Notes: generated by a model from the sequence alone, not told the origin. A stretch of DNA of 64,000 nucleotides from Oscillospiraceae bacterium (GCA_009777725.1 WRLG01000015.1:1-64000), one strand, 5' to 3'; counted from the stretch's first letter, positions 1 to 8,108 are shown. Numbers and translations are program-made.

Positions 1-100
1 CCCTCCGCCGCCTGCGGGCGGCACCTCCCTCAAAGAGGGAGGCAAGGAGCTTTTTTGCCTCCCTCTTTGAGGGAGGTGTCACCCGCAGGTGACGGAGGGA
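1..100. repeat. Double-hairpin inverted repeat element
   Basis: Two arms (1-44 and 57-100) are near-complementary around a short spacer. Each arm also folds on its own: GCCGCC/GGCGGC (7-12/17-22) in the left arm and GTCACC/GGTGAC (78-83/88-93) in the right, each next to a CTCCCTC-aaa-GAGGGAG hairpin. The stems differ between arms but stay paired within each arm. This looks like a palindromic dispersed repeat (REP/MITE type). No coding content is seen. Confidence 0.7.
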
Positions 101-133
101 GCTAAGACGGCGGGAGCGATGGCGGAGGGAGTG

Positions 134-172
134 TTCGGGCGACCGAGGCGGTCGCCCCTACAGTTGACCTAT
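134..172. repeat. Short GC hairpin repeat ending in CCCCTACAG
   Basis: GGGCGACCG-agg-CGGTCGCCC is a perfect hairpin followed by CCTACAGTTGACCTATT. A related hairpin followed by CCTACAG and then TTGACCTATT occurs near 52331-52375, so this is probably a dispersed repeat module. No gene is seen from 1 to 343. Confidence 0.5.
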
Positions 173-244
173 TCTATTATACAATATCATTGTGTCAATA
201 TTGTGATGAAAAAATTACAATTTTAATTTAGACATAAAACCCAA

Positions 245-290
245 TACCACCCCGCCAATAAAGTCAAGGTACTTTATTGGCGGGGTGGTA
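245..290. repeat. Perfect 20-bp inverted repeat
   Basis: The 20-bp arms 245-264 and 271-290 are exact reverse complements with a 6-nt loop. A second perfect hairpin (ACAGGCGGTT/AACCGCCTGT, 297-306/311-320) follows. Both lie downstream of the minus-strand Cys-rich gene and could end its transcript. Neither has a classical long T-run, so the terminator role is inferred. Confidence 0.5.
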
Positions 291-343
291 TGTACAACAG
301 GCGGTTGATTAACCGCCTGTGTTATTAAACTAAGGGCAGCAGA

Positions 344-712
344 CTATTCACAGCAGCATCTGTTTGAAGAAGCGCAGCTACAGCTTTCGCAGCCGCAGCC
401 TTCCACTACAAAACTGCGGTTTTCAACGACACACGATGTGCAGTCGTCTTCTCTGTGGATACATCTTTCAACATCAAAGATACCCTTTTCAACATCGGAA
501 ATACCCTTAGAAAGAACCTTTTCAACATCGCATATCGTTTTTAAGCTCCTGTAGGCTTCCTTTACGGTTCTTTCAAGAACCGCCAAATCGTGCGTAAGCT
601 CTTTTCTCTGCTTATCAAGACCTTTAATGCTTTGCTTTGAATAAGCCAAGCCCTTTTTAAGCTCAATCAAGCCCGCTTCGCACGTATCGTGAATACAGCC
701 GTTATTTTTCAT
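344..712 (-). CDS. Cysteine-rich coiled-coil protein, unknown function
   Basis: The 122-residue protein is not one I recognise. Residues about 14-80 are charged and helical with a recurring DVEK motif, as in a coiled coil. The C-terminal 35 residues hold most of its 13 cysteines, ending in CGCESCSC and CCC clusters, which suggests metal binding or a disulfide-rich tip. There is no signal peptide or membrane segment, so it is probably cytoplasmic. The start has an AAGGGG ribosome site about 9 nt upstream. It is monocistronic, and two hairpins lie downstream. The coding assignment rests on length, ribosome site and amino acid composition. Confidence 0.6.
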   Translation of the reverse strand: MKNNGCIHDTCEAGLIELKKGLAYSKQSIKGLDKQRKELTHDLAVLERTVKEAYRSLKTICDVEKVLSKGISDVEKGIFDVERCIHREDDCTSCVVENRSFVVEGCGCESCSCASSNRCCCE

Positions 713-785
713 TGTATTATCCCCTTATTATTATTAGGCGTAACAATTTCAGTTGGTAATCGTTACAATTTATTATATGTCAAGG

Positions 786-911
786 GGTAGGAAATGTGCC
801 GAATTTATTTAAGCAGGAGGGAAATGCTCGTTTCCACCCTGCTCCTGCCCGCGAGAAATGAGCATTTCCGACACGTTTTCCCATTATTTTTGCAAGGAAA
901 TATTCATTTCC
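786..911. repeat. Three GGAAATnnnnATTTCC-like palindromes
   Basis: Near-palindromes of one design occur at 820-835, 855-869 and 896-911, and a related half site is at about 788. They lie in the 389-bp gap between the Cys-rich gene and the XRE gene. Short overlapping reading frames here are shadows. The spacing (about 35-41 bp) could suit a DNA-binding protein, but no function is shown. Confidence 0.4.
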
Positions 912-1012
912 CGAATTTACACAGAGCATTTTACCTTGGTACAAAGGCGCATTGCGGGTTCTGCAACCCTTGGTTGCGAAAAAATTTTTATAAAAATGCA
1001 AACTAAAATGTA

Positions 1013-1041
1013 TTGCAATGCAATATTATATATGGTATAAT
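1013..1041 (+). promoter_or_regulatory. Promoter of the XRE/membrane gene with overlapping palindrome
   Basis: TTGCAA (1013-1018) and TATAAT (1036-1041) are 17 bp apart. The -35 overlaps the palindrome ATTGCA-A-TGCAAT, a plausible operator for the HTH protein encoded just downstream; autoregulation is inferred. Confidence 0.55.
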
Positions 1042-1101
1042 ATATTTAAATCAATTGTAAATGAAAGTCACGGTTAGACTGTTAGAAAGGAATGGTTATA
1101 T

Positions 1102-2088
1102 ATGAATATTGAAATAGCCAACAGGCTTCATCAATTAAGAAAGATGAACAACTTATCTCAGGAGGAGCTGGCGGAGAAAATCGGCATATCAAGGCAGGCG
1201 GTGTCAAAATGGGAGAGGGCGGAATCCTCCCCCGATACAGGCAACCTTATCCTGCTCTCAAAGCTTTACGGAGTTTCAATTGACGAAATGCTGAAAACCG
1301 AACCGAACCCCCATCATTCGGAAGCAGTATCACTGAAAAAAGATTACTATGCCAAAAACAGCAGTACTTCTCAACCTCATGTTCCACTGACGCAAAGCAA
1401 TGACGGCGAAATTTACCCGCAAGCCTATCATAAAGCCCAAAGCCCTCCAAATCATCAAAACGCTTACGGCAATGCAGTAAGCGACTTTGAAAAAGCAATA
1501 ACCGAAATCGAGGGGGTTGAAAAATTCGCGAACGATTTTGAAAAGACGGTATCCAAAATAGAAAAAGGCGTTAAAAAAGCCGGAAACGAGATTGACAAGC
1601 TTGTAACGCCAAGCAAAAAAAATTCCCCCCGCGCTACTTTAGCAGATAAGCTTATACCGCTTACAATGGCGACACTTTTCCTTGTTTTTATGTCCTTTAT
1701 GCCGCATTCCTCATTTCCTTTGGTGTTCCTGCTTTATATCCCACTGCACTATACGACAAAGAAGGCAAAAAACAAAAAAGACCCGATGCTCTTTTGCTAC
1801 CCTGTTTTTGTAGCCGCCATATTTTTTGCTCTGGGTTACGGACTTATGCAGTATACATGGACTTTGTTTTTAACAATCCCCCTTTACTATACTGCTATAG
1901 CCGCATTCAGAAAGAGAAATCCGCTGATTTTTTGCTACCCCGTATTGGTTACTTACATCTATTGCTCGCTGATTTCACTTTCAAGCTGGTTTGCGGCTGC
2001 TACGTGGCCCATATTTTTAACAATACCCTTTTATTATGTCATATTTTCCCATATTATGGACGAGAAAAAGAGGAATGGCAAACAATAG
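1102..2088 (+). CDS. XRE-family HTH regulator fused to a membrane domain
   Basis: Residues about 6-62 form a classic XRE/Cro helix-turn-helix (LSQEELAEKIGISRQAVSKWE). A polar linker follows (about 65-180, with a repeated FEKxxxxIE pattern), then a C-terminal membrane domain of about five segments. The membrane part holds an internal duplication: FCYPVFVAAIF...FLTIPLYY is repeated as FCYPVLVTYIY...FLTIPFYY. Membrane-tethered XRE regulators are common in Clostridia and usually act near their own locus. The AGAAAGGA ribosome site is 9-10 nt before ATG. The gene ends exactly where the convergent radical SAM gene ends. Its target and signal are unknown. Confidence 0.8.
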   Translation: MNIEIANRLHQLRKMNNLSQEELAEKIGISRQAVSKWERAESSPDTGNLILLSKLYGVSIDEMLKTEPNPHHSEAVSLKKDYYAKNSSTSQPHVPLTQSNDGEIYPQAYHKAQSPPNHQNAYGNAVSDFEKAITEIEGVEKFANDFEKTVSKIEKGVKKAGNEIDKLVTPSKKNSPRATLADKLIPLTMATLFLVFMSFMPHSSFPLVFLLYIPLHYTTKKAKNKKDPMLFCYPVFVAAIFFALGYGLMQYTWTLFLTIPLYYTAIAAFRKRNPLIFCYPVLVTYIYCSLISLSSWFAAATWPIFLTIPFYYVIFSHIMDEKKRNGKQ

Positions 2089-3468
2089 CTAAGCGTATCC
2101 GATTTTCTTTGTTAGGTTGTAAACCGTTTCTTCAACAGCTTCGGCAACGCGCTTTTCCGCCCCGCCGTAATTCGGCAGCATTGCCGTTTCCGTTGAAAAA
2201 AGACTAAGCTGCTCATAGCCGAAGTAAAACGCACTAGGGTCAATAAGAGCGCGTGCGGTTAGCTCTTTGTTCGCTTTACACCACGGGGCTTCACTGTAGG
2301 CATTGTCTGCCGTTTCGATAAAATAACGCGCTCTTTTTAGGACAACGCCCATTCTTTTCAGCTCGTCCATTCTAAGCGCGCCGTTTCTCCGCGCCGCGAC
2401 AATTCGCCTCGCACTTGTAGGACCTATACCGGGCACTCTCAAAAGCTCCGCGAGTGATGCCTTGTTAACATTAACGGGGAAATAATGGATATGATTTACC
2501 GCCCAATTGCATTTTGGGTCGAGATACGGGTTTAAATCCGGGTTTTCCTCGCTTAAGATTTCATCTGCCGAAAATTCGTACATTCTCATAAGCCAATCCG
2601 CTTGATACAGCCTATGCTCACGCAAAAGCGGCGGTTTGCTGTTTAAAGCGGGCAACAAGCTGTCCTCCACGGCGGGGATATAAGCAGAGTAAAATACCCT
2701 TTTAAGGCGGTATTTCCCATACAAAGCGGCAGAAAGCTTAATAATCTTATAATCACTTTCGGGCGTTGCACCGATGATGATTTGGGTAGCTTGCCCTGCC
2801 GCGGCAAAGCCTCTTTTTCCTGCGGAGTTACTGCTTATGATTTCCGTATTACCGATTTTGTCAATTTGATTGGTTTGGGAAGCGATTTGCGCCATAGGCG
2901 TGAAAATCGCTTTTCTTGATTTATTGGGTGCAAGCGCGTTAAGGCTTTCCTCGCTCGGCAGTTCCACGTTTACGCTGATGCGGTCGGCTAAATACCCTAA
3001 CTGCCTTATCAGCCCCTCTGATGCGCCCGGGATTGTCTTAGCATGGATATAGCCGTGAAAATTATGCGTGTAGCGGATAATTTCAAGGGTTGTGACCATT
3101 CGCTCCATGGTATAATCGGGACTTTTCAGCACACCGCTTGACAAAAACAGCCCCTCAATATAATTGCGGCGATAAAACTGAATAGTCAAATCCGCAAGCT
3201 CAAAGGGGGTGAATGAAGCGCGTTTAACATCGTTGCTTTTGCGGTTAATGCAATATTTGCAATCATAAATGCAGTGGTTAGTCATCAGCACTTTAAGCAG
3301 CGTAACGCAACGCCCATCGGCGGCAAAGGCATGGCAGCAGCCCGCTTGAAGCGTGCTCCCGATACCCGCCCCGCTGTTATCGGAGCTTTTGCTTGCGCCG
3401 GAAGAAGTGCAAGCGGCATCATATCTTGCGCCTGCTGTTAAGATGCTTAGTTTTTCTGTTATATCCAT
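2089..3468 (-). CDS. Putative DNA modification/repair radical SAM protein
   Basis: This 459-residue protein matches the family named putative DNA modification/repair radical SAM protein (TIGR03916 type). The CxxxCxxC cluster is C66-C70-C73 in HCIYDCKYC, and extra cysteines at 44, 45 and 54 lie upstream. A helix-hairpin-helix DNA-binding segment (RVPGIGPTSARRIVAARR) is at about 343-362. In many genomes a uracil-DNA-glycosylase-like protein is encoded next to it and is thought to work with it. No such partner is visible here, as the flanking genes are an XRE regulator and nspC. It ends tail to tail with the XRE gene with no spacing. The chemistry performed is unknown. Confidence 0.8.
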   Translation of the reverse strand: MDITEKLSILTAGARYDAACTSSGASKSSDNSGAGIGSTLQAGCCHAFAADGRCVTLLKVLMTNHCIYDCKYCINRKSNDVKRASFTPFELADLTIQFYRRNYIEGLFLSSGVLKSPDYTMERMVTTLEIIRYTHNFHGYIHAKTIPGASEGLIRQLGYLADRISVNVELPSEESLNALAPNKSRKAIFTPMAQIASQTNQIDKIGNTEIISSNSAGKRGFAAAGQATQIIIGATPESDYKIIKLSAALYGKYRLKRVFYSAYIPAVEDSLLPALNSKPPLLREHRLYQADWLMRMYEFSADEILSEENPDLNPYLDPKCNWAVNHIHYFPVNVNKASLAELLRVPGIGPTSARRIVAARRNGALRMDELKRMGVVLKRARYFIETADNAYSEAPWCKANKELTARALIDPSAFYFGYEQLSLFSTETAMLPNYGGAEKRVAEAVEETVYNLTKKIGYA

Positions 3469-3612
3469 AGTAGCCCCCCGTCAACTCTCCCCTAATCCTC
3501 AGCCCCTAACTCCTAATTAAATTATACCACACTATTTATAAATCAGTCAATAAAAAAATAAAAAAACAACAACAAAACAGTGGACAAACACATTAAAATA
3601 TAGTATACTAAT

Positions 3613-3780
3613 AACAATTAACAGTTAACAATGAACAATTGACAATTTCGGAGTTACGCCCGTGGCGTAACATGATAAGCAGTTTATTTTAACTGTTAAA
3701 TTACATGCTCAGCTAAACTTACTATAAAATCCGTCGGCAAAGCCGACACATTAATTGTTCATTGTTAACTGTTAATTGTT
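3613..3780. mobile_element. 168-bp MITE-like element with 28-bp perfect inverted ends
   Basis: Positions 3613-3640 and 3753-3780 are exact reverse complements over 28 bp. Inside are two GC hairpins, GTTACGCC/GGCGTAAC (3653-3660/3664-3671) and GTCGGC-aaa-GCCGAC (3733-3747). It carries no reading frame. The same modules reappear in opposite order at 52206-52545, and partial copies occur at several gene ends. It is probably a non-autonomous mobile or structural repeat. Confidence 0.65.
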
Positions 3781-3801
3781 AATTGTAAAAGGGGGTTAAC
3801 T

Positions 3802-4941
3802 ATGCTTGATTTCGATATATCGGCTCTTCCGACACCTTGTTATATTGTTGACGAACGCTTGCTGATTAAAAATTTACAGCTTCTGAAATCCGTTGGAGAA
3901 AGGGCGGGCTGTAAAATTCTGCTTGCTCAAAAAGCCTTTTCAATGTACTCCGTTTATCCTCTTATAGGGCAGTATTTAGACGGCGTGACGGCTAGCGGTC
4001 TTTTTGAGGCTAGGCTGGGTTATGAGGAAATGGGCAAGGAAAACCATATTTACAGCCCCGCGTATATCCCTGCGGATTTTGAGGAGATTACTCAAATCTG
4101 CGGTCATATCGTCTTTAATCATTTTGCTCAGCTTGAAAAATTTTACCCCGCCGTTCTGAAAGCCGGCAGAGAGATTGAATGTGGGATTAGAATAAATCCC
4201 GAATATTCCGAAATTGAAACCGAAATGTATAACCCCTGCGCCGAAAGCTCCCGCTTGGGCTGTAAATTGGAATTTTTCCCCGAAGCTTTACCCCGGCATG
4301 TTTCCGGCTTGCATTTTCATACCATGTGCGAGCAGGGTGCGGATGTTTTGGAGCGTACCGTTTTAAAGGTTGAGGAACAATTCGGCAGGTATATGAGCGG
4401 CTTAAAATGGCTCAATCTCGGCGGCGGACATCATATAACCAAGGACGGCTACGACACGGAGCGGCTTATCGCGGTAATCGCGCGCCTTAAAAAAAAGTAC
4501 GGCGTTCAAGTTTACCTAGAGCCCGGCGAAGCCGTAGCCTTAAACGCGGGCTATCTTATCACAACCGTGCTGGACATTATACCAAACGGCAACCTGCCTT
4601 TAGCCGTAATCGATGCTTCTGCGGCTTGCCATATGCCGGATGTTTTAGAAATGCCCTACCGCCCCGGCATAATCGGTGCGGGTGAAGCGGGCGAAAAAGC
4701 TCATTCCTACCGCTTGGGCGCGCCTACCTGCTTAGCGGGCGATATTATCGGGGATTATTCCTTTGCGTCCCCCCTAAAGCCGGGCTCTCGGCTTGTGTTC
4801 CGCGATATGGCAATATATACAATGGTTAAGAACAATACTTTTAACGGTATGTGCTTACCTGCAATCGCGCTTCTTAAATCGGACGGCGAAATCGGCATAA
4901 TACGCAAATTCGGCTACGAGGATTTTAAGGGGCGTGTATGA
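3802..4941 (+). CDS. nspC: Carboxynorspermidine decarboxylase
   Basis: The 379-residue protein is a PLP-dependent fold-type III (alanine racemase-like) decarboxylase. It converts carboxynorspermidine or carboxyspermidine to norspermidine or spermidine, the last step of the alternative polyamine route. The PLP lysine is K44 in LLAQKAFS. The phosphate loop and glycine-rich strand are seen at LNLGGGHH and LEPGEAV, and the active-site cysteine motif at APTCLAGD. The length is normal for the family. The AAAGGGGG ribosome site is 8-9 nt before ATG. The usual partner, carboxynorspermidine dehydrogenase, is not in this window. The gene sits directly behind the MITE-like element. Confidence 0.88.
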   Translation: MLDFDISALPTPCYIVDERLLIKNLQLLKSVGERAGCKILLAQKAFSMYSVYPLIGQYLDGVTASGLFEARLGYEEMGKENHIYSPAYIPADFEEITQICGHIVFNHFAQLEKFYPAVLKAGREIECGIRINPEYSEIETEMYNPCAESSRLGCKLEFFPEALPRHVSGLHFHTMCEQGADVLERTVLKVEEQFGRYMSGLKWLNLGGGHHITKDGYDTERLIAVIARLKKKYGVQVYLEPGEAVALNAGYLITTVLDIIPNGNLPLAVIDASAACHMPDVLEMPYRPGIIGAGEAGEKAHSYRLGAPTCLAGDIIGDYSFASPLKPGSRLVFRDMAIYTMVKNNTFNGMCLPAIALLKSDGEIGIIRKFGYEDFKGRV

Positions 4942-4978
4942 ACAGGCGGTAAACATTGACTTATTCATTTATTTATGC

Positions 4979-5007
4979 TTGACATTTCAGTTAATTTATG
5001 TTATTTT
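4979..5007 (+). promoter_or_regulatory. Promoter of the aroF operon
   Basis: TTGACA (4979-4984) and TATTTT (5002-5007) are separated by 17 bp. They would give a leader of about 90 nt before aroF. Confidence 0.5.
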
Positions 5008-5051
5008 TTAATTAGAGAAAAGAAAATAAAAAAATCGGAAAGGGGAACAAG

Positions 5052-5096
5052 ACCGTGTCGGCTTTAGAAGCTGCTTGCGAAAAGCCCGCGCACGGT
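5052..5096 (+). promoter_or_regulatory. Leader hairpin between ribosome site and aroF start, with overlapping small ORF
   Basis: ACCGTG (5052-5057) pairs with CACGGT (5091-5096), and GGCTTT (5060-5065) with AAAGCC (5081-5086). The only good ribosome site (GGAAAGGGG, about 5037-5045) lies before the hairpin and the aroF ATG (5104) lies after it. A 25-codon frame from GTG 5055 to TAA 5132 uses that ribosome site and contains HGYHYDYIF, rich in Tyr and Phe. Two readings are possible: a folded spacer that brings the ribosome site close to ATG, or a translated leader coupled to aroF. Confidence 0.5.
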
Positions 5097-5103
5097 TATC
5101 ATT

Positions 5104-6123
5104 ATGATTATATCTTTAAAGGAAAATCCTAATCAAGAGCAGGTAAAACATCTGACGAAATGGATTAACATCATGGGCATCGAGGTTCACGAGATGGAGG
5201 GAGCGCGGCTGGGGCTTGTGGGAGACACATCGGTCATTGACAATGATGCCATTGCTCTTATAAGGGCTATTGACGTTGTTCAAGGCGTTGAAATCATTAA
5301 AGAGCCGTATAAAAGAGCAAACAGGAAGCTCCATAAGTCTGACAGTGTTATTGATGTAGGCGGAGTAAAGGTCGGGGGCGGAGAATTCACGCTTATTGCG
5401 GGACCTTGCTCGGTTGAGTCACCCGAGCAAATCTGCTCTATTGCCAAAAGCGTAGCGGCTTCGGGTGCTAAAATACTGCGCGGCGGGGCGTTTAAGCCGC
5501 GAACCTCGCCTTATGCCTTTCAAGGCATGGGCAGTGAAGGAATCCAGCTTCTCTTAGAAGCCAAAAAAGAAACAGGGCTTAAAATTATAACGGAAATTAT
5601 GGACATAGCCCAGCTTCCTCTTTTTGATGAGGTTGACATTATCCAAGTAGGCGCGAGAAATATGCAGAATTTTGAGCTTTTGCGCGAATTGGGTAAAAAG
5701 GGCAACAAGCCCATTCTGCTGAAAAGAGGGCTATCCAGCACAATTCAAGAGCTTTTAATGAGTGCCGAGTATATCATGTCGGAGGGTAACGAGAATGTCA
5801 TTCTGTGCGAGCGCGGAATAAGGACGTTTGAAACTGCCACCCGCAACACACTTGACCTCTCCTGCATACCCGTTTTAAAGGAATGTTCACACCTGCCCGT
5901 AATCATCGACCCCAGCCATGCCACAGGCATTGCGCGGTATGTAAAGCCTATGTCATTAGCGGCGGCGGCGGCGGGAGCGGACGGTCTTATCATAGAGGTG
6001 CATAACGACCCCAAGCACGCGCTGTGCGATGGTGCTCAATCCGTTGAGCCGCAAGAATTTGAGGAAATAGCAAATAAAATCAACCAAATTCTTCCCATAA
6101 TCAGGAAAGGAAAATCGGAATGA
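5104..6123 (+). CDS. aroF: 3-deoxy-7-phosphoheptulonate synthase (DAHP synthase)
   Basis: This enzyme joins phosphoenolpyruvate and erythrose 4-phosphate, the first step of aromatic amino acid synthesis. The 339 residues have the class I-beta layout, with a ferredoxin-like regulatory N-terminus (1-70) followed by the TIM barrel starting at VGGVKVGGGEFTLIAGPCSVES. Further motifs are RGGAFKPRTSPYAFQG and DPSHATG. The start MIISLKENP matches the family, but no Shine-Dalgarno lies within 15 nt of ATG because a hairpin intervenes. The stop overlaps the prephenate dehydratase start (ATGA), so the two are co-translated. Feedback control by Phe or Tyr through the N-terminal domain is typical of the family. 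Confidence 0.9.
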   Translation: MIISLKENPNQEQVKHLTKWINIMGIEVHEMEGARLGLVGDTSVIDNDAIALIRAIDVVQGVEIIKEPYKRANRKLHKSDSVIDVGGVKVGGGEFTLIAGPCSVESPEQICSIAKSVAASGAKILRGGAFKPRTSPYAFQGMGSEGIQLLLEAKKETGLKIITEIMDIAQLPLFDEVDIIQVGARNMQNFELLRELGKKGNKPILLKRGLSSTIQELLMSAEYIMSEGNENVILCERGIRTFETATRNTLDLSCIPVLKECSHLPVIIDPSHATGIARYVKPMSLAAAAAGADGLIIEVHNDPKHALCDGAQSVEPQEFEEIANKINQILPIIRKGKSE

Positions 6124-7010
6124 ACAGTAACGAGAGAATCGAGCAAAAAATAAAATACGCCCTGCAAAATACGCAGGAATCGTTACCGCTAAGCCCAACA
6201 GCCGCATGTCAAGGCGCGGAGGGAGCGTACTCGCAATTCGCGTGCGAAGCCCTTTTCTCCAAGCCGGGCATAACGCACTATGACAGCTTTGAAGCCGTTT
6301 TTGAAGCTGTTGACAAGGGTATGTGCGACTACGGCATCCTTCCCTTAGAAAACAGCCTGCAAGGCACTGTTACAGAGGTTTACGACTTGATGAGCAAGTA
6401 TAATTTTTACATTGTAAGAAGCGTGAAGATGAAAATCAATCACGCGCTTCTGGCAAATAAGGGCGTAATCGCTCCCCAGATTAAAGAAATCCACTCCCAC
6501 GAGCAGGCTTTGGGGCAGTGCAGTGACTTTATAAAAAAACTGCAAAATGTAAAAATAGTAAAACGCTCCAATACGGCTAAAGCGGCGCGGTATATAGCCG
6601 AATCGGGCAGAACCGATGCCGCCGCAATCGCAAGCCTAGACTGTGCGAAGCTGTACGGACTGTCGGTCATATCACAAAAAATCCAGAATAACGACCATAA
6701 CTACACCCGCTTTGTCTGTATATCAAAAGAGCCGGAAATCTACCCGGGGGCTGACAGAATCAGCTTAGTGTTTGCAACCTCCCACAAGCCCGGCTCTCTT
6801 TACAAATCCATATCAAAGTTTGCCGATTTGGGCGTTAACCTCACCAAGCTTGAAAGCCGACCTATCCCGGGCGAGGATTTTGAATACAGATTTCATATTG
6901 AATTGGATTCTCCGATTACCGATGAAATATTAAGCTTGATTGACAGCCTTGACAAAGCCCCCGAAAAATTCGCATTTTTAGGTAACTACTCCGAAATTAA
7001 ATCTGACTGA
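6120..7010 (+). CDS. pheA: Prephenate dehydratase
   Basis: Converts prephenate to phenylpyruvate for phenylalanine synthesis. The catalytic domain runs from about residue 30 (GAEGAYSQFACEALF) to about 205 and carries the conserved TRF motif in NDHNYTRFVCIS. A C-terminal ACT domain (about 212-296) has the phenylalanine-binding ESRP motif, so feedback inhibition is expected. There is no chorismate mutase domain; residues 1-28 are too short for one. It overlaps aroF by 4 nt. Together they form a compact phenylalanine unit. Confidence 0.92.
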   Translation: MNSNERIEQKIKYALQNTQESLPLSPTAACQGAEGAYSQFACEALFSKPGITHYDSFEAVFEAVDKGMCDYGILPLENSLQGTVTEVYDLMSKYNFYIVRSVKMKINHALLANKGVIAPQIKEIHSHEQALGQCSDFIKKLQNVKIVKRSNTAKAARYIAESGRTDAAAIASLDCAKLYGLSVISQKIQNNDHNYTRFVCISKEPEIYPGADRISLVFATSHKPGSLYKSISKFADLGVNLTKLESRPIPGEDFEYRFHIELDSPITDEILSLIDSLDKAPEKFAFLGNYSEIKSD

Positions 7011-7023
7011 AAGGACAGCTTTT

Positions 7024-7791
7024 ATGAACCTGCTTTTTTTAGGCGATGTTATCGGCAGTTTGGGCTGTGAGTTTGTCGCCTCCAAAATATCGGGCATAAA
7101 AAAAGAATACGACATAGCCGTAACCGTTATAAACGGCGAAAACAGCGCGAACGGAAACGGTGTGCTTCCGCAATCGGCTAAATTCCTCCTTGCAAACGGC
7201 GCGGATGTCATCACGACCGGCAACCATTGCTATAAACGCCGCGAGATGCACGCGTTATATGATAAAAGCAAGTTTATACTGCGCCCCGCTAATTTTCCGG
7301 CGGGTAACCCGGGGCGTGGCGTATGCGTTTACAAAGCGGGCGAGGCTAAGGTCGCCGTTGTCAGCCTTATGGGTACGATTTATATGGATGCTCTTGACAA
7401 CCCGTTCGACACTATGGATAAAATAATAAGCGAGCTTGAAACCCCAAACATTTTCGTTGATTTTCACGCCGAAGCTACAGCCGAAAAAAAAGCGATGGGG
7501 CATTATCTGGCGGAAAGGGTAACGGGCGTTCTGGGTACTCATACCCACGTACAAACCGCAGATGAAATCATACTGAAAGAGCATACCGCCTATATCACCG
7601 ACGCAGGTATGTGCGGTGCGGAATTGTCCGTTTTAGGAGTAGAAATTGAGAATGCCGTGCTAAAAATGAGACTTCATTCGCCCTTCCGCCTTACCGAATC
7701 GGCAAACCCCGCCTTTATAAACGGGGTTGTTGTGGATTTTGATGAAAAAACAGGACGGGCGCGAAGCATAAAACGCTTAATTATAAGATAA
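7024..7791 (+). CDS. ymdB: YmdB-family metallophosphoesterase
   Basis: The 255-residue protein belongs to the TIGR00282/YmdB family of binuclear metal phosphodiesterases, which act on 2',3'-cyclic nucleotides; in Bacillus YmdB affects biofilm and sporulation decisions. Metal and active-site motifs are LGDVIG at the N-terminus, NGENSANGNG, TTGNHCY, FHAEAT and GTHTHVQTAD, all intact. The gene lies 13 nt after pheA with a GAAAGGACAG ribosome site and precedes spoVS, the common ymdB-spoVS arrangement. This links it to developmental regulation rather than to aromatic amino acid synthesis. Confidence 0.9.
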   Translation: MNLLFLGDVIGSLGCEFVASKISGIKKEYDIAVTVINGENSANGNGVLPQSAKFLLANGADVITTGNHCYKRREMHALYDKSKFILRPANFPAGNPGRGVCVYKAGEAKVAVVSLMGTIYMDALDNPFDTMDKIISELETPNIFVDFHAEATAEKKAMGHYLAERVTGVLGTHTHVQTADEIILKEHTAYITDAGMCGAELSVLGVEIENAVLKMRLHSPFRLTESANPAFINGVVVDFDEKTGRARSIKRLIIR

Positions 7792-7796
7792 AATAT

Positions 7797-7829
7797 TATA
7801 GCCGCCCGGCTTTAAAGTCGGCGGCTATA
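7797..7829 (+). promoter_or_regulatory. Hairpin between ymdB and spoVS
   Basis: TATAGCCGCC (7797-7806) is the exact reverse complement of GGCGGCTATA (7820-7829). It ends just before the AGGAAAGGAA ribosome site of spoVS and has no T-run. It may be a processing or stability element for the spoVS message. Confidence 0.5.
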
Positions 7830-7846
7830 AGGAAAGGAATTTTTAT

Positions 7847-8107
7847 ATGGAAATACTAAAGGTTTCAGCGCGCTCAACGCCGACCGCCGTTGCGGGAGCT
7901 ATCGCTAACGTCATGAGGGAGAACGGCGAAGCCGAGGTTCAAGCGGTAGGAGCGGGTGCTGCCAATCAAGCGATTAAGGCGGCGGCAATAGCCAGAGGCT
8001 ATTTAACAACCTCGGGGATTGACATGGTTTGCATCCCTGCTTTCACAACGGTACTTATCGATGGGGATGAAAGAACGGCGATTAAGCTGGTTTGTGAAAA
8101 AAGATAA
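7847..8107 (+). CDS. spoVS: Stage V sporulation protein S
   Basis: The 86-residue protein is nearly full-family in sequence (MEILKVSARSTPTAVAGAIA...GAGAANQAIKAAAIARGYL). SpoVS is a small Alba-like nucleic-acid-binding protein needed for spore coat and cortex development in Bacillus. It has a strong ribosome site (AGGAAAGGAA). It follows ymdB after a hairpin. Its presence supports a spore-forming ancestry but does not prove that the organism sporulates, since SpoVS also occurs in non-spore-formers. Confidence 0.95.
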   Translation: MEILKVSARSTPTAVAGAIANVMRENGEAEVQAVGAGAANQAIKAAAIARGYLTTSGIDMVCIPAFTTVLIDGDERTAIKLVCEKR

Positions 8108-8108
8108 C

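Noticed and set aside
780-1040. Short overlapping frames on both strands in the gap before the XRE gene
   Set aside because: They have no ribosome sites, overlap each other and are made of palindromic sequence; no protein-like composition.
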